Positions 26,383 to 34,588 of a stretch of 64,000 nucleotides of DNA are shown here, one piece after another. The notes beneath the pieces are model-generated. The model did not search any database. It was given only the letters and a program-made list of their open reading frames with translations, and was not told where the DNA came from. The stretch's first letter is position 1. Each line of letters begins with the position of its first letter. A program made the position numbers and the translations under genes. The stretch comes from an uncultured Rhodopila sp. (GTDB taxonomy: Bacteria; Pseudomonadota; Alphaproteobacteria; Acetobacterales; Acetobacteraceae): the NCBI GenBank assembly GCA_903932145.1, contig CAIZFE010000035.1:124001-188000 (forward strand). The letters run 5' to 3'.

Positions 26383-27966
26383 ATGAATCGATCAAGCAGC
26401 ACCTTGTCCGACCGGCAGGCGATATGGGCATTCGTCCTCGGATGCCTCGGTGTCACCGTGGGCGTTTTGCTTCACATGCCGATGTTCGTCATGGCCTACG
26501 AAATGGGCATGGGTTACGAACTTGCGGGCATGCCGATGGATAACAGCATGATTTTCGGCATGTTCACGATCATCATCGGGATCGGCGTCGCCGCGTACGG
26601 GCTTATGCCGCGCAATATCGCCGCGCAGCTTCAGGCGGCCGGATCCATCGACATCATCGCGCCGGAGGACGCGCCGCTCTCGCCCGCGCACTGGCGGTTG
26701 CTGGCGGTGCTGGTCGTGGCGCTGATCATCGATGTGATGAAACCGGCCACCCTGGGCTTCACGGTGCCCGGCATGGTCAGTGAGTATCACATATCGAAAG
26801 CAACCGCGTCGCTGGTGCCGTTTGGCGCGCTGATCGGCACGGTGACCGGCTCTGTCGTGTGGGGGATGATCGCGGACATTTACGGCCGCAAGGCAACGAT
26901 CCTGCTGTCGGCGGTGATGTTCGTCGGCACCTCCATCTGTGGCGCGATGCCGTCGATGAACTGGAACATCGCCATGTGCTTCATGATGGGTCTCGCGGCG
27001 GGCGGCATGTTGCCGGTCACCTACGCGCTGCTCGCCGAGATGATGCCGAGCCGCCATCGTGGTTGGGCGCTGGTGATGGTCGGCGGCTTGGGCGCGGCGG
27101 GTGGCTACTTCGCCGCGAGCGGGTTTTCCGCAGTCCTGCAGCCGATCTTTGGCTGGCGCATCCTGTGGCTGATGAACCTGCCGACCGGACTGATCCTGAT
27201 CTTCCTTGGCGGCTTCATTCCGGAATCCGCGAAGTTCCTGATCGCCCGCGGCCGCCATCTGGAAGCCGAGACGGTGATGCGCGCGTTCGGTTCCGTCGCC
27301 CGCAAGCATGTCGATCCGGTGCCGCAGCCGATTGTGCCCGGCCGGGCTGTGTCCGAGGACGGGCGATACACCGCGAAACTGATGGCGTTGTGCGTCGCCG
27401 CGATCGCCTGGGGGCTGGTCAATTTCGGCCTGATGCTGTGGCTGCCCGCCGATCTGGTCGCGAAGGGCAGTTCGGTCGGTGTTGCCAGCGCGCTGTTGGC
27501 GGCCTCGTCGCTGATCGCGTTCCCGACGATCTTCCTCGCCGCCCTGATGTATAGCCGCTGGAGCACGAAATGGGCGCTCGTCGTCATGATGGTGGTGATG
27601 ATCGTCGGACTGCTTGGCGTGCTCAACATGGAACTGAACGGCGGCAGTCCGGTGTATCCGGTGGCCCTGCTGATCGTCGGATCGAACGGGATCATTGCCA
27701 TCCTGTTGCCCTACGCGGCCGAAACTTTCCCGCTGAAGGTCCGGGGCCGTGCGACCGGCATTGTGGCGGCCTGCACGAAGGGTGGCGGCTTCCTGGCGCA
27801 GATTCTCAGCATCCTGGCGATGGTGCCGCCGATGCAAGTGGTGGCGGGGGCGATCGTTGCCCCGGCGGCGGTCGCGCTGGGACTGGTCGTCTGGCACGGA
27901 CGGGAGACCCGCGGACGCGATCTGCGCATCCTTGACAATCATGCGATGGCGTCTGGCGATGACTGA
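26383..27966 (+). CDS. MFS transporter
   Basis: This 527-residue major facilitator protein has about twelve membrane segments after an unusual N-terminal part. Two hydrophobic helices (AIWAFVLGCLGVTVGVLLHM; MIFGMFTIIIGIGVAAYGLM) precede the canonical first half, so there may be 14 segments. The conserved loop between helices 2 and 3 is WGMIADIYGRKATILLS, and MMPSRHRGWALVM follows helix 4. GAAGG lies about 10 nt before ATG 26383. Its substrate is unknown; the layout resembles organic-acid or sugar-type MFS carriers. A perfect hairpin follows at 28005. Confidence 0.85.
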   Translation: MNRSSSTLSDRQAIWAFVLGCLGVTVGVLLHMPMFVMAYEMGMGYELAGMPMDNSMIFGMFTIIIGIGVAAYGLMPRNIAAQLQAAGSIDIIAPEDAPLSPAHWRLLAVLVVALIIDVMKPATLGFTVPGMVSEYHISKATASLVPFGALIGTVTGSVVWGMIADIYGRKATILLSAVMFVGTSICGAMPSMNWNIAMCFMMGLAAGGMLPVTYALLAEMMPSRHRGWALVMVGGLGAAGGYFAASGFSAVLQPIFGWRILWLMNLPTGLILIFLGGFIPESAKFLIARGRHLEAETVMRAFGSVARKHVDPVPQPIVPGRAVSEDGRYTAKLMALCVAAIAWGLVNFGLMLWLPADLVAKGSSVGVASALLAASSLIAFPTIFLAALMYSRWSTKWALVVMMVVMIVGLLGVLNMELNGGSPVYPVALLIVGSNGIIAILLPYAAETFPLKVRGRATGIVAACTKGGGFLAQILSILAMVPPMQVVAGAIVAPAAVALGLVVWHGRETRGRDLRILDNHAMASGDD

Positions 27967-28004
27967 CCTGGCGTAAGGGGCGACCCGTCCGGGGACCTGA
28001 TCCG

Positions 28005-28048
28005 CACCGGCACGCCGGAGGCCGAAACCGGCCCCCGGCGTGCCGGTG
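28005..28048 (+). terminator. strong hairpin after MFS gene
   Basis: CACCGGCACGCCGG (28005-28018) pairs perfectly with CCGGCGTGCCGGTG (28035-28048) around a 16-nt loop that itself contains two GGCC units. It lies 39 bp after the MFS stop. No T-run follows, so it may be a GC-rich terminator or a 3' stabiliser. Confidence 0.55.
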
Positions 28049-28199
28049 AAGCAACGATTCCAGGACGGTGAGCAGGGGTTTGGAGTATTTTGATGCCGGA
28101 CCAGAGAAATGCAGCCCGTTCAAAACAGGTATCTGGACCGGCGCCAGGGTTCCGATCTGTAATGATCTGCACTCCGATTGTGAAAAAGGTCCTCCCCAA

Positions 28200-28445
28200 A
28201 TGTTGGGTATTCCGCGCCGATTTGCCCATTTTGTGTTTGGCACTATTCAATCGGGCCTGACGTCCCTGATCGCGGCCGGCATCGCGAGTGTGCCATTTTT
28301 CGCGGACGGATCATTCCTGTTGCATTGGCTCCGGTCATGGCTGATCGCATGGTTCCTGATGTTGCCGGTCGTTTTGTTCGCGGCCCCGTTCATTCGCGGT
28401 TTAAGCCACGCTTTGACATTCGAAGAACGTTCTCGGCCCGGATAA
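28200..28445 (+). CDS. DUF2798 small membrane protein
   Basis: This 81-residue protein has two hydrophobic segments. The first follows MLGIPRRFAHFVFGTIQSGL (LTSLIAAGIASVPFF) and the second is the helix WLIAWFLMLPVVLFAAPFIR. The RRFAHFVFG start and the second-helix pattern match DUF2798 proteins. The frame is open from 28068, but the ATG at 28200 begins at the family start and has AAGG upstream. No function is established for the family to my knowledge. It is convergent with the EamA gene. Confidence 0.8.
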   Translation: MLGIPRRFAHFVFGTIQSGLTSLIAAGIASVPFFADGSFLLHWLRSWLIAWFLMLPVVLFAAPFIRGLSHALTFEERSRPG

Positions 28446-28481
28446 TCGGTGCCGCGATCACCAGATGTCCTGTCATGGCTT

Positions 28482-29336
28482 TTATCGCGCGTTGACCAGC
28501 CAACAGCCGGCGGATGCCACAATCAACCCCGCCAGCGCGAGTGGTGTCAGGCGCTCGCCGAGGAATATCCACGCCAGTAGCGCCGCGGTTCCCGGCACGA
28601 GATAGAAGTTCGCGCTGACCCGCGCCGCCGATCCGCGCGCCAGCATGACCGAATACAGGCACATTCCACCCAGCGACGTCATGATCGTGGTCCAGGCCAG
28701 GGCGGCTACTGACCCTTCGGTCCAGTTCACCCGTGGTGTCTCCAGCAGCCACGCCCCCAGCGACGACACGAGGCAGGCGGACAGGAACTGCGCGGTGGCG
28801 CTCGGCAGCAGCGGCACGCCCCGGCAAAAGCGGCCAAACCACAGCGTTCCGGAAACGATACCGAGCACCCCGGCGAACGCCAGGACAAGCCCGCGGAAGC
28901 GCGAGGCGCTTTCGAATGCCGCTTGACCCACCACCAGCCCAACACCGGCCATGCCGAATGCCAGGCCCAGCCATTGGCGCGGCCGCAGACGCTCCCGCAG
29001 CAGCGCTACCCCGAACACGGCGGTCAGCAGCGGCGTCAGGGATTGCACCAGCGCGATCTGGGCGGCCGGGGCATACAGCAGACCGACATGCGGGGCCATC
29101 AGGGCGGCGGCGTTCAGCAACGCGCCGGCGATGGCGCAATGCAGCCAGCGCCAACCGGCCAGCGGGCGCCACGACTGGCGGGTCAACAGCATCGCGCTCA
29201 GCAGGACGACGGCGCATCCGGCCATCCGCAGGGCGACAAACATCAGCGGCGAGATGTCCCGCAGCCCGGTTTTCGAGGCTATGAAGGAGGAACTCCAGAG
29301 CAGGACAAACAGATACGGGGTGATGCGGACCAGCAT
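28482..29336 (-). CDS. EamA/DMT-family transporter
   Basis: This 284-residue protein has ten predicted membrane helices in two EamA repeats. It starts LVRITPYLFVLLWSSSFIAS, and the first repeat includes APAAQIALVQSLTPLLTAVF, while the second ends with STAALLAWIFLGERLTPLAL. It belongs to the drug/metabolite transporter superfamily, which exports amino acids, nucleosides or small molecules. The substrate is not predictable. The upstream region to 29734 is gene-free and divergent from the heme-binding-like gene. Confidence 0.9.
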   Translation of the reverse strand: MLVRITPYLFVLLWSSSFIASKTGLRDISPLMFVALRMAGCAVVLLSAMLLTRQSWRPLAGWRWLHCAIAGALLNAAALMAPHVGLLYAPAAQIALVQSLTPLLTAVFGVALLRERLRPRQWLGLAFGMAGVGLVVGQAAFESASRFRGLVLAFAGVLGIVSGTLWFGRFCRGVPLLPSATAQFLSACLVSSLGAWLLETPRVNWTEGSVAALAWTTIMTSLGGMCLYSVMLARGSAARVSANFYLVPGTAALLAWIFLGERLTPLALAGLIVASAGCWLVNAR

Positions 29337-29734
29337 TCGCCTAACGCCGCCGATCTGTCATCATGTGGACGGCCTGAAATCGCATTGCGCGCCGTCGACG
29401 CTGCTTCGGAGCAGGTCCTGTTGATCCAACCGGCCTTCGGCTGCGATTCTCATTGCGGGCCTCGTGGCAAGGCGCGGCGATACACCGTAATGGTTGGCGA
29501 TCCGAAGCGCATGATGCACGAGCGGACGGTGATATCGACGCCGGCTTTCCCTGGCGCTTGAGATGCATCGCCCCCCGACTGTTGATTCCGACCATGTTTG
29601 ACGTTGTCATCGATATGGGGCGGCTCGACAAGGCGATGCCCGATTTCGAGCCTCGCCGGCCTGCGCCGGAGCCGCGATCTTTGTCAAACCCCTCGATCGC
29701 GTGGATACTTGGGCAGCATCAGGGAGGATTGGTC
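29337..29734. other. gene-free stretch of about 400 bp between divergent genes
   Basis: The stretch separates the EamA gene from the GlcG/HbpS-like gene and should contain both promoters. A plus-strand frame ending at 29561 has a natural-looking end (TVISTPAFPGA) with two nearby Cys, but it overlaps the EamA gene in antisense and has no clear start. Nothing else was recognised. Confidence 0.35.
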
Positions 29735-30232
29735 ATGCAGCCTGTTTCGTCACACTGGATTGTTGCTTGTGGATTGCTGAGCGGGATCTTCGCCCATCCG
29801 GCCAGTGCGGAGTTGCTGGTGCATCATGACCTGCCTTACGCCGTCGCGCTGACGATCGCCGAAGCAACGTTGGAGAGTTGCGGGTCGAAAGGCTATGCGG
29901 TTTCGGTCGTTGTGGTGGATCGAGACGGAGAAACGATCGTGGCGATTCGCGGCGACAACGCCAGCCCCCACACCATGGAAAATGCCCGGCGCAAGGCCTA
30001 TACAGCGATGAGCTTCAAGCTGCCGACGACGGAGTATGCCAAGCGGTTCGCCGACGGGAACCCGACGGTGCGGCAACAGGTGACGCTGCCAAACGTGATC
30101 GCGATCGGCGGCGGACTGCCGGTCAAACTGGGGACCGAGGTTGTCGGAGGCGTCGGGACCTCCGGGTCGCCGGGCGTGGATGAGCCGTGCGTGCAGGCGG
30201 GCCTGGATAAGGTGGCCGACCAGTTGAAATGA
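29735..30232 (+). CDS. exported GlcG/HbpS-type heme-binding family protein
   Basis: This 165-residue protein has a signal peptide (residues about 1-24, ending HPASAELL) and the GlcG/HbpS domain: YAVSVVVVDRDGETIVAIRG, TMENARRKAYTAMSFKLPT, and the closing glycine-rich VVGGVGTSGSPGVDEPCVQA. GGGAGG lies just before ATG 29735; the frame is open further upstream but this start gives the signal peptide. Some members bind heme or act in oxidative stress or glycolate loci, and others are only associated with redox operons. The function here is unknown. Confidence 0.87.
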   Translation: MQPVSSHWIVACGLLSGIFAHPASAELLVHHDLPYAVALTIAEATLESCGSKGYAVSVVVVDRDGETIVAIRGDNASPHTMENARRKAYTAMSFKLPTTEYAKRFADGNPTVRQQVTLPNVIAIGGGLPVKLGTEVVGGVGTSGSPGVDEPCVQAGLDKVADQLK

Positions 30233-30267
30233 GGCGGCCTCGGTTTCTGACAACGATAGGGTCGAGA

Positions 30268-30590
30268 TCAATTCTCGTCGGACGGCCGGCACCACGCGAA
30301 GGCGCAGCCTGTATGAAAGCTGACGGTGCGCATGAAATCGTGAAACGCCTCCTCGCCCTGGCCGGAGATGCTGGCGGTCACAAGCAAAGTCTTCAGCTTG
30401 GGTTTGATGTGCTCAAAGTAATCGCGTGAGGCGACCATGGCGTGCTTGCCATCACTGTGCCGGATGAACCGAGGGGTTCCGGTGACGGCCTGATCGATGA
30501 TCTCCGCGAGGCGGGCGCGGGCGGCGGATAGGTCCCAGAGACCCGTCGGGCGAACTCCGCTTGATCCGCAAGGTCATGGTACGACCGGAC
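30268..30590 (-). pseudogene. remnant of a Phd-like antitoxin gene
   Basis: A minus-strand frame ending at 30268 reads LWDLSAARARLAEIIDQAV, then RFIRHSDGKHAMVASRDYF, the fold of Phd/YefM antitoxins. It has no start codon. In the adjacent frame an ATG near 30578 (MTLRIKRSSPDGSLG) runs into the same place. A single frameshift close to 30535-30545 would join the two. No toxin gene is adjacent. The tail (FHTGCAFAWCRPSDEN) looks altered. It is read as a decayed toxin-antitoxin antitoxin. Confidence 0.55.
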
Positions 30591-30770
30591 AGTTCGACAT
30601 GTTCAGACTTGTCCTGCCCGGCATTCGGAATGGTGCGCGTCTGGCCGGCCCTGTTAACCCATTCGGATTCGGTTTCGTGCATGGTGCCACTGTATCCGGC
30701 CCCGCAGATCGGGCCGCCACCTGGAGATGACGGACATGTCATGGTTGGCGTTCATTTATGGCCCGGGACA

Positions 30771-30787
30771 CCATAGCCATTCTATGG
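30771..30787. promoter_or_regulatory. small palindrome upstream of TumE-like gene
   Basis: CCATAG (30771-30776) and CTATGG (30782-30787) form an inverted repeat with a 5-nt spacer, 14 bp before the ATG of the TumE-like gene. The whole stretch 30765-30803 is rich in CCAT/ATGG units. It could be an operator or a site that masks the ribosome binding site. Confidence 0.3.
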
Positions 30788-30800
30788 CATATAACACCAT

Positions 30801-31085
30801 ATGAAGGCCGTTCGGATCTACTACGACCGAATAGATTATCCGGACGGGGCCATTCTGGAAATGACGATTTGGGCAGTGGAAATCCCTGTCTTGGGAAGCC
30901 ATCACCGCCTGAAATACAGCCTGTTCTATGGCCGCCCCGGCCAGCGTCTGATCGGCTATGATAACGAGCGCGGCAAGGGCGACCACTACCATCTCGGTGA
31001 GGCCGAGGAACCTTATATCTTCACTACGTCGGAAGCCCTGATCGAGGACTTCCTGGCCGAGGTGGATGCTCGGTTGGTGCTTTAG
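30801..31085 (+). CDS. DUF6516/TumE-like toxin protein
   Basis: This 94-residue protein has the features of the TumE family: YYDRIDYPDGAILEMTIWAV, then LKYSLFYGRPGQRLIGYDNE, the conserved KGDHYHLGEAEEPYIF and a closing LIEDFLAEVDARL. TumE proteins are proposed toxins paired with an HTH antitoxin (TumA), usually downstream. Here the downstream frame is not an obvious HTH protein, so the module may be incomplete. The start overlaps a small palindrome region. Confidence 0.72.
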   Translation: MKAVRIYYDRIDYPDGAILEMTIWAVEIPVLGSHHRLKYSLFYGRPGQRLIGYDNERGKGDHYHLGEAEEPYIFTTSEALIEDFLAEVDARLVL

Positions 31086-31090
31086 CGGGC

Positions 31091-31342
31091 GGTGGCACGG
31101 TTTTCGTTCGGGGACCCGAACCAGCGGATGAGCTTGCGGCCGCCCTGGACGTCAAGGCGCACGACGCGGTGAACCGGTCACGGCACGGTGCCGGCACAGG
31201 TGGCCCGATCGAGGCGGGCAATGATGAAAATGGACTGTCAGTCAGTTACCGGCAACGGCCGGCCGTTTGTATCGGCCGCGTCACTAAGGATGCCTGGGGA
31301 TATCTAGACCGGTTCCTTGACAAATTTCCTAAATTACTGTAA
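31091..31342 (+). pseudogene. possible coding remnant after the TumE-like gene
   Basis: The plus-strand frame ending at 31342 has natural composition (EPADELAAALDVKAHDAVNR, and DAWGYLDRFLDKFPKLL at the end) but no start codon except an internal GTG near 31164. It lies just after the TumE-like gene, where the antitoxin would be expected. It may be a decayed antitoxin or a gene whose start was lost. No family is recognised. Confidence 0.3.
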
Positions 31343-31853
31343 TGCACCAGGAATGGAAGCCTTCATTTCGCCGCATCCGGCCACCGATCTTTCCGCGCGT
31401 CAGCATTCCCAACGGATGTTCACCCTCACGGACCTGCCGCGTCGGCGGATTGCGTTTGCCAGAGGCTGAAGAAAAATATCTCATAATATGATACGAATTC
31501 TCATGGTGTGGCTTTTGAGACGCCGTTGAGAGCGTGCGCTCTTGGATCCCGGTATCGCTTCGCGCCCAGCCTCGCGCAGACCTGTTTCTCCCGATGCGCT
31601 TTTGCCCGGCATGACGACGGGCGCGCGTCGGAGACAATCTGTCGCTGCCGAATCGGTGGGCGATCCCGAACGGGCGAACGCCGGGTATGGCAAACCGTCG
31701 TTATGGTTTGGCTGGCCGGGGCAACTATCGCGGCACCGTCAAGTCAGGGGTGGCCCGGACAAGCCAAGCCATGACGGAGAGTGGAAAGCCACGTCCGCGG
31801 CAAATCTCCTCCCCATTCGCCTATCCTGATGTCTATGGAGCCAAGCCCGAACC
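31343..31853. other. gene-free stretch with degenerate repeats
   Basis: No gene was found. The interval holds one copy of the family A palindromic repeat at 31751-31777. Around 31540-31620 there is also a longer degenerate element, CTTGGATCCCGG, then TTGCCCGGCATGACGACGG, of the kind of intergenic repeat common in alphaproteobacteria. An AT-rich spot lies near 31470-31505. Confidence 0.5.
31751..31777. repeat. REP-like palindrome (family A), diverged copy
   Basis: TGGCCCGGACAAGCC, then AAGCCATGACGG, matches the copy at 15678-15704 with three differences, which partly break the stem. It lies in a gene-free stretch upstream of a minus-strand gene. Confidence 0.7.
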
Positions 31854-32411
31854 CTAAGCCTCGAGATCGGCATCCCAATACAGGAAATCCAGCCAGGTTC
31901 GGTGCAGGTTATCCCGCATCACATGCGACTTCGCCGCTTCATCGATCTGGTGCGGCGACGGTTCCACCGGCACCGAGCGCAGGCGCAGGCCGCTTTGTTT
32001 CAACGACCGGCTGCCCTTGAACAGATTGTCGGCCTGGCAGCAGGTGACGACGTTGTTCCAACTGGTGATGCCGCCCTTCGAGCGTGGCACGACGTGGTCG
32101 AACGTCAGCTCCTTCGCTGGCAGCGCCTCACCGCAGTACTGGCAGCAAAACCGGTCGCGCAGGAACACATGATACCGCGTGAACGCCACCTTCCGCCGCT
32201 TGTGGTAGCGCTTCAGTGACACCACCGACGGGATCGCGAAGGACTGGCGCGAGGAATGCACCTCCACGTCGTAGTTGATGACGGCGTTGACCCGTTCCTG
32301 CAGCACCGCCACCAGGGCGTCCTGCCAGGACCAGACCGACAGCGGCCCCCAGCTCAAAGGCTGCATATCCGCGTTCAGCACCAGCGTCTGAAGATTAGGG
32401 ATATGGCTCAC
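31854..32411 (-). CDS. HNH endonuclease family protein
   Basis: This 185-residue HNH protein begins SHIPNLQTLVLNADMQPLSW, has SLKRYHKRRKVAFTRYHVFL and the core FCCQYCG, then LTFDHVVPRSKGGITSWNNV, and closes with LHRTWLDFLYWDADL. Family members usually have a second CxxC zinc motif before the N-L-x-K-G stretch (as in ACSPCNLRKG). Here the sequence is TCCQADNLFKG, so the second Cys of that pair is Asp. The GTG at 32411 is chosen; the frame is open to 32507. Activity in housekeeping or phage defence is unknown. Confidence 0.87.
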   Translation of the reverse strand: MSHIPNLQTLVLNADMQPLSWGPLSVWSWQDALVAVLQERVNAVINYDVEVHSSRQSFAIPSVVSLKRYHKRRKVAFTRYHVFLRDRFCCQYCGEALPAKELTFDHVVPRSKGGITSWNNVVTCCQADNLFKGSRSLKQSGLRLRSVPVEPSPHQIDEAAKSHVMRDNLHRTWLDFLYWDADLEA

Positions 32412-32636
32412 AGATCGCGCCCCGGGCGTCGCGCCGCGTACAGGCCAAGACCGGGAAAATGCAATCCGCCGACAGGCAAAAGCAGCTCCTTCGCAGTCGG
32501 AGCGCAATATCCGGGGCTTTATACGTTATCGAGCCGCCAGATCTGGTGCGCCGCCGAAAACCTATGGGAAATATGACAGACCGCCCGTCGCGCCGCAACC
32601 CGCATCGCGCGCGCCATCCCGGACTTCATTGTTTCG

Positions 32637-33284
32637 TCACGAAAATCCTCTTTGCAAAGCCAGCGCCCCAAGTGCGATTCCGGTGTCATCCAGTCCATGC
32701 CCGAGTCGGGGAATGTAATGCGCCTCCACCGGCACCCCGGCGGCTTGCAGCGCGGCCTCGGCATCGCGGGACCGGGACACCGGCACCGCTTCATCGGACT
32801 CGCCATGCACCAGCAGGACGGGTGCTCGGTTTTTCAGCTCGGCCGCCAGCGACGCCGGGGCGATCAGCGCACCCGAATACGCCAGGATCGCGCGTGGCGC
32901 CGGCAGATGCCGCAGGCCGGTGAACAACGCCATCATCGCGCCCTGGCTGAAGCCCATGATGGCGTATGCCTCAGCGGGCAGCGCCAGGCGTGCCAGTTCG
33001 GCGTCGATAAACCCGTGCAAATACGGCGCGGCGGTGCGAACGCCCGCCTCGGCGATCAGGGGCGAGCGGTCACCGACATTCCACCACTGGCGGCCAAAGC
33101 CAGACTCATGCGGGAACGGGGCGTGGACCGAGGCAAACAGCGCGTCCGGGCAGGCATGTTGCCAGGAGGGTGCTAAATCGATCAGATCATAAGCGTCGGC
33201 GCCCAGGCCGTGACACAGAATGATGAGTTGTTTGGGTTTCGCCTTGGAGGCGGGACCCCAGTGGATGGCTTCGAGGGTTGGCAT
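32637..33284 (-). CDS. phospholipase/carboxylesterase-family alpha/beta hydrolase
   Basis: This 215-residue esterase has the oxyanion region QLIILCHGLGADAYDLIDLA, the nucleophile elbow AIMGFSQGAMMALF with the catalytic Ser, Asp in VHGESDEAVP and His in RLGHGLDD. It belongs to the carboxylesterase/thioesterase group (Pfam Abhydrolase_2) that hydrolyses short acyl esters or lysophospholipids. It is divergent from gluQ, 41 bp away. The substrate is unknown. Confidence 0.9.
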   Translation of the reverse strand: MPTLEAIHWGPASKAKPKQLIILCHGLGADAYDLIDLAPSWQHACPDALFASVHAPFPHESGFGRQWWNVGDRSPLIAEAGVRTAAPYLHGFIDAELARLALPAEAYAIMGFSQGAMMALFTGLRHLPAPRAILAYSGALIAPASLAAELKNRAPVLLVHGESDEAVPVSRSRDAEAALQAAGVPVEAHYIPRLGHGLDDTGIALGALALQRGFS

Positions 33285-33325
33285 GGCGATCTCCCGTTTC
33301 CGCGTTGGCGCGGTAGTCTGATACC

Positions 33326-34159
33326 ATGATTGTCACACGCTTCGCACCGAGCCCGACAGGCCATCTGCATTTGGGGCATGCGTTCGCCGCGTTCAATGCG
33401 TGGCGGCGGGCGCGGGCGGCCGGCGGGCGGTTTCTGCTACGGATGGAGGATATCGACCCGAGCCGGTGCCGGCCGGAGTTCGCTGACTCGATCCAGGACG
33501 ATCTCCAGTGGCTCGGTTTGGATTGGGATGGGCCGGTGCGGGTGCAATCGGAGCATCTGACGGACTATCAATCCGTGCTCGATGGGTTGGCGGAGCAGGA
33601 GCTGGTGTATCCGTGCTTTTGCACGCGGGCGGATATCGCGCGGGAGATCGCCGCTTCGGTCAACGCGCCGCATGGTCCGGATGGCGGGCTGTTATATCCC
33701 GGCACCTGCCGGCGGTTATCCGCGGCCGAACGGGCGGAGCGGATCGCGGCGGGGGAGCGGTTCGCGCAGCGGCTGGACATGGCGGCGGCGTTCCGGCCGG
33801 GCTTGACGTACCATGAGGATGGCGAGGGCCGCATCGTTTGCCACCCCGACCGGTTCGGTGATGTGGTGCTGGCGCGCAAGGACACGCCGGCGAGCTACCA
33901 TCTGTGCGTGACGCATGATGACGCGTTGCAGGTCGTCGGGGTCGTGACGCGGGGCGTTGATTTAAAGCCCGCGACCGACCTGCATCGGCTGCTCCAGGCG
34001 CTGATGGGTTGGCCGGAACCGGCTTATGCGCACCACCGCTTGCTGACGGATGCAACCGGCCGGCGGCTGTCGAAGCGGGATAAGGCGGAGACGCTGCGAT
34101 CGATCCGCGCCGAGGGCGTCTCGGCGCGGGCGATTATCGAGCGGTTTGCTCAGTCGTAG
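33326..34159 (+). CDS. gluQ: tRNA glutamyl-Q(34) synthetase
   Basis: GluQ attaches glutamate to queuosine at position 34 of tRNA-Asp. It is a class I aminoacyl-tRNA-synthetase-like protein without an anticodon-binding domain, and the length (277 residues) fits. It begins VTRFAPSPTGHLHLGHAFAA with the HIGH-type motif HLGH and has the zinc ligands in YPCFCTRADI and LYPGTC. The KMSKS-like motif is RRLSKRDKAETL. The stop overlaps the convergent His-rich gene by 10 bp. Confidence 0.94.
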   Translation: MIVTRFAPSPTGHLHLGHAFAAFNAWRRARAAGGRFLLRMEDIDPSRCRPEFADSIQDDLQWLGLDWDGPVRVQSEHLTDYQSVLDGLAEQELVYPCFCTRADIAREIAASVNAPHGPDGGLLYPGTCRRLSAAERAERIAAGERFAQRLDMAAAFRPGLTYHEDGEGRIVCHPDRFGDVVLARKDTPASYHLCVTHDDALQVVGVVTRGVDLKPATDLHRLLQALMGWPEPAYAHHRLLTDATGRRLSKRDKAETLRSIRAEGVSARAIIERFAQS

Positions 34160-34350
34160 TAACGCCAGTGATGATGTTCCCAGTGGCGGTGATGCCAGCG
34201 GTGGTGGTGATCCCAATAATCCACATGGGTCACCAGACCCGGCGACGGCGCCACGTGAACGACGGTGGCGGTCGGGGCGGCCGCGGCGCCCAGTGTCGAA
34301 GCGGCAGTCAGGCCAGCAAACGCAACGGTGGCGAGAAGTATTTTATGCAT
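34150..34350 (-). CDS. tiny histidine-rich exported protein
   Basis: This 66-residue protein has a signal peptide (MHKILLATVAFAGLTAAST, cut near GAAAAP) and a C-terminus dominated by His, Trp and Tyr (DYWDHHHRWHHRHWEHHHWR). A strong AAGGAG lies before ATG 34350. Its stop overlaps the end of gluQ on the other strand. The His cluster suggests periplasmic metal binding. Similar short exported proteins occur widely in alphaproteobacteria, but no function is assigned. Confidence 0.75.
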   Translation of the reverse strand: MHKILLATVAFAGLTAASTLGAAAAPTATVVHVAPSPGLVTHVDYWDHHHRWHHRHWEHHHWRYYD

Positions 34351-34588
34351 CGAAAGTCTCCTTCTGAGGCCACCGGAACATGGAGACGAAAATGGGCCGT
34401 ATGGCGACCAGATCAGGGTGATATCGTGGCGAGGCCAGGCCTTTATAACCCCCCGCTTTCGGGGAGATGCCGGGTTCTGTAATATGAAGAAATAAACAGA
34501 GGAGGGCAGGCATGAGCGCGACAGGGACAGGTGGAATCGTGGCGCGAACAGGCGATGTGGATTTGGCCTTCATTCCGCGGGATTCGGC

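Noticed and set aside
26392-27942. Minus-strand frame of 516 codons across the MFS gene
   Set aside because: It is rich in His, Arg and Gln without domains and is antisense to an MFS gene with clear membrane helices.
28923-29561. Plus-strand frame of 212 codons ending at 29561
   Set aside because: Its first two thirds are antisense to the EamA gene and Gln/Arg-rich; only the end, after the EamA start, has a natural look, and it has no start of its own.
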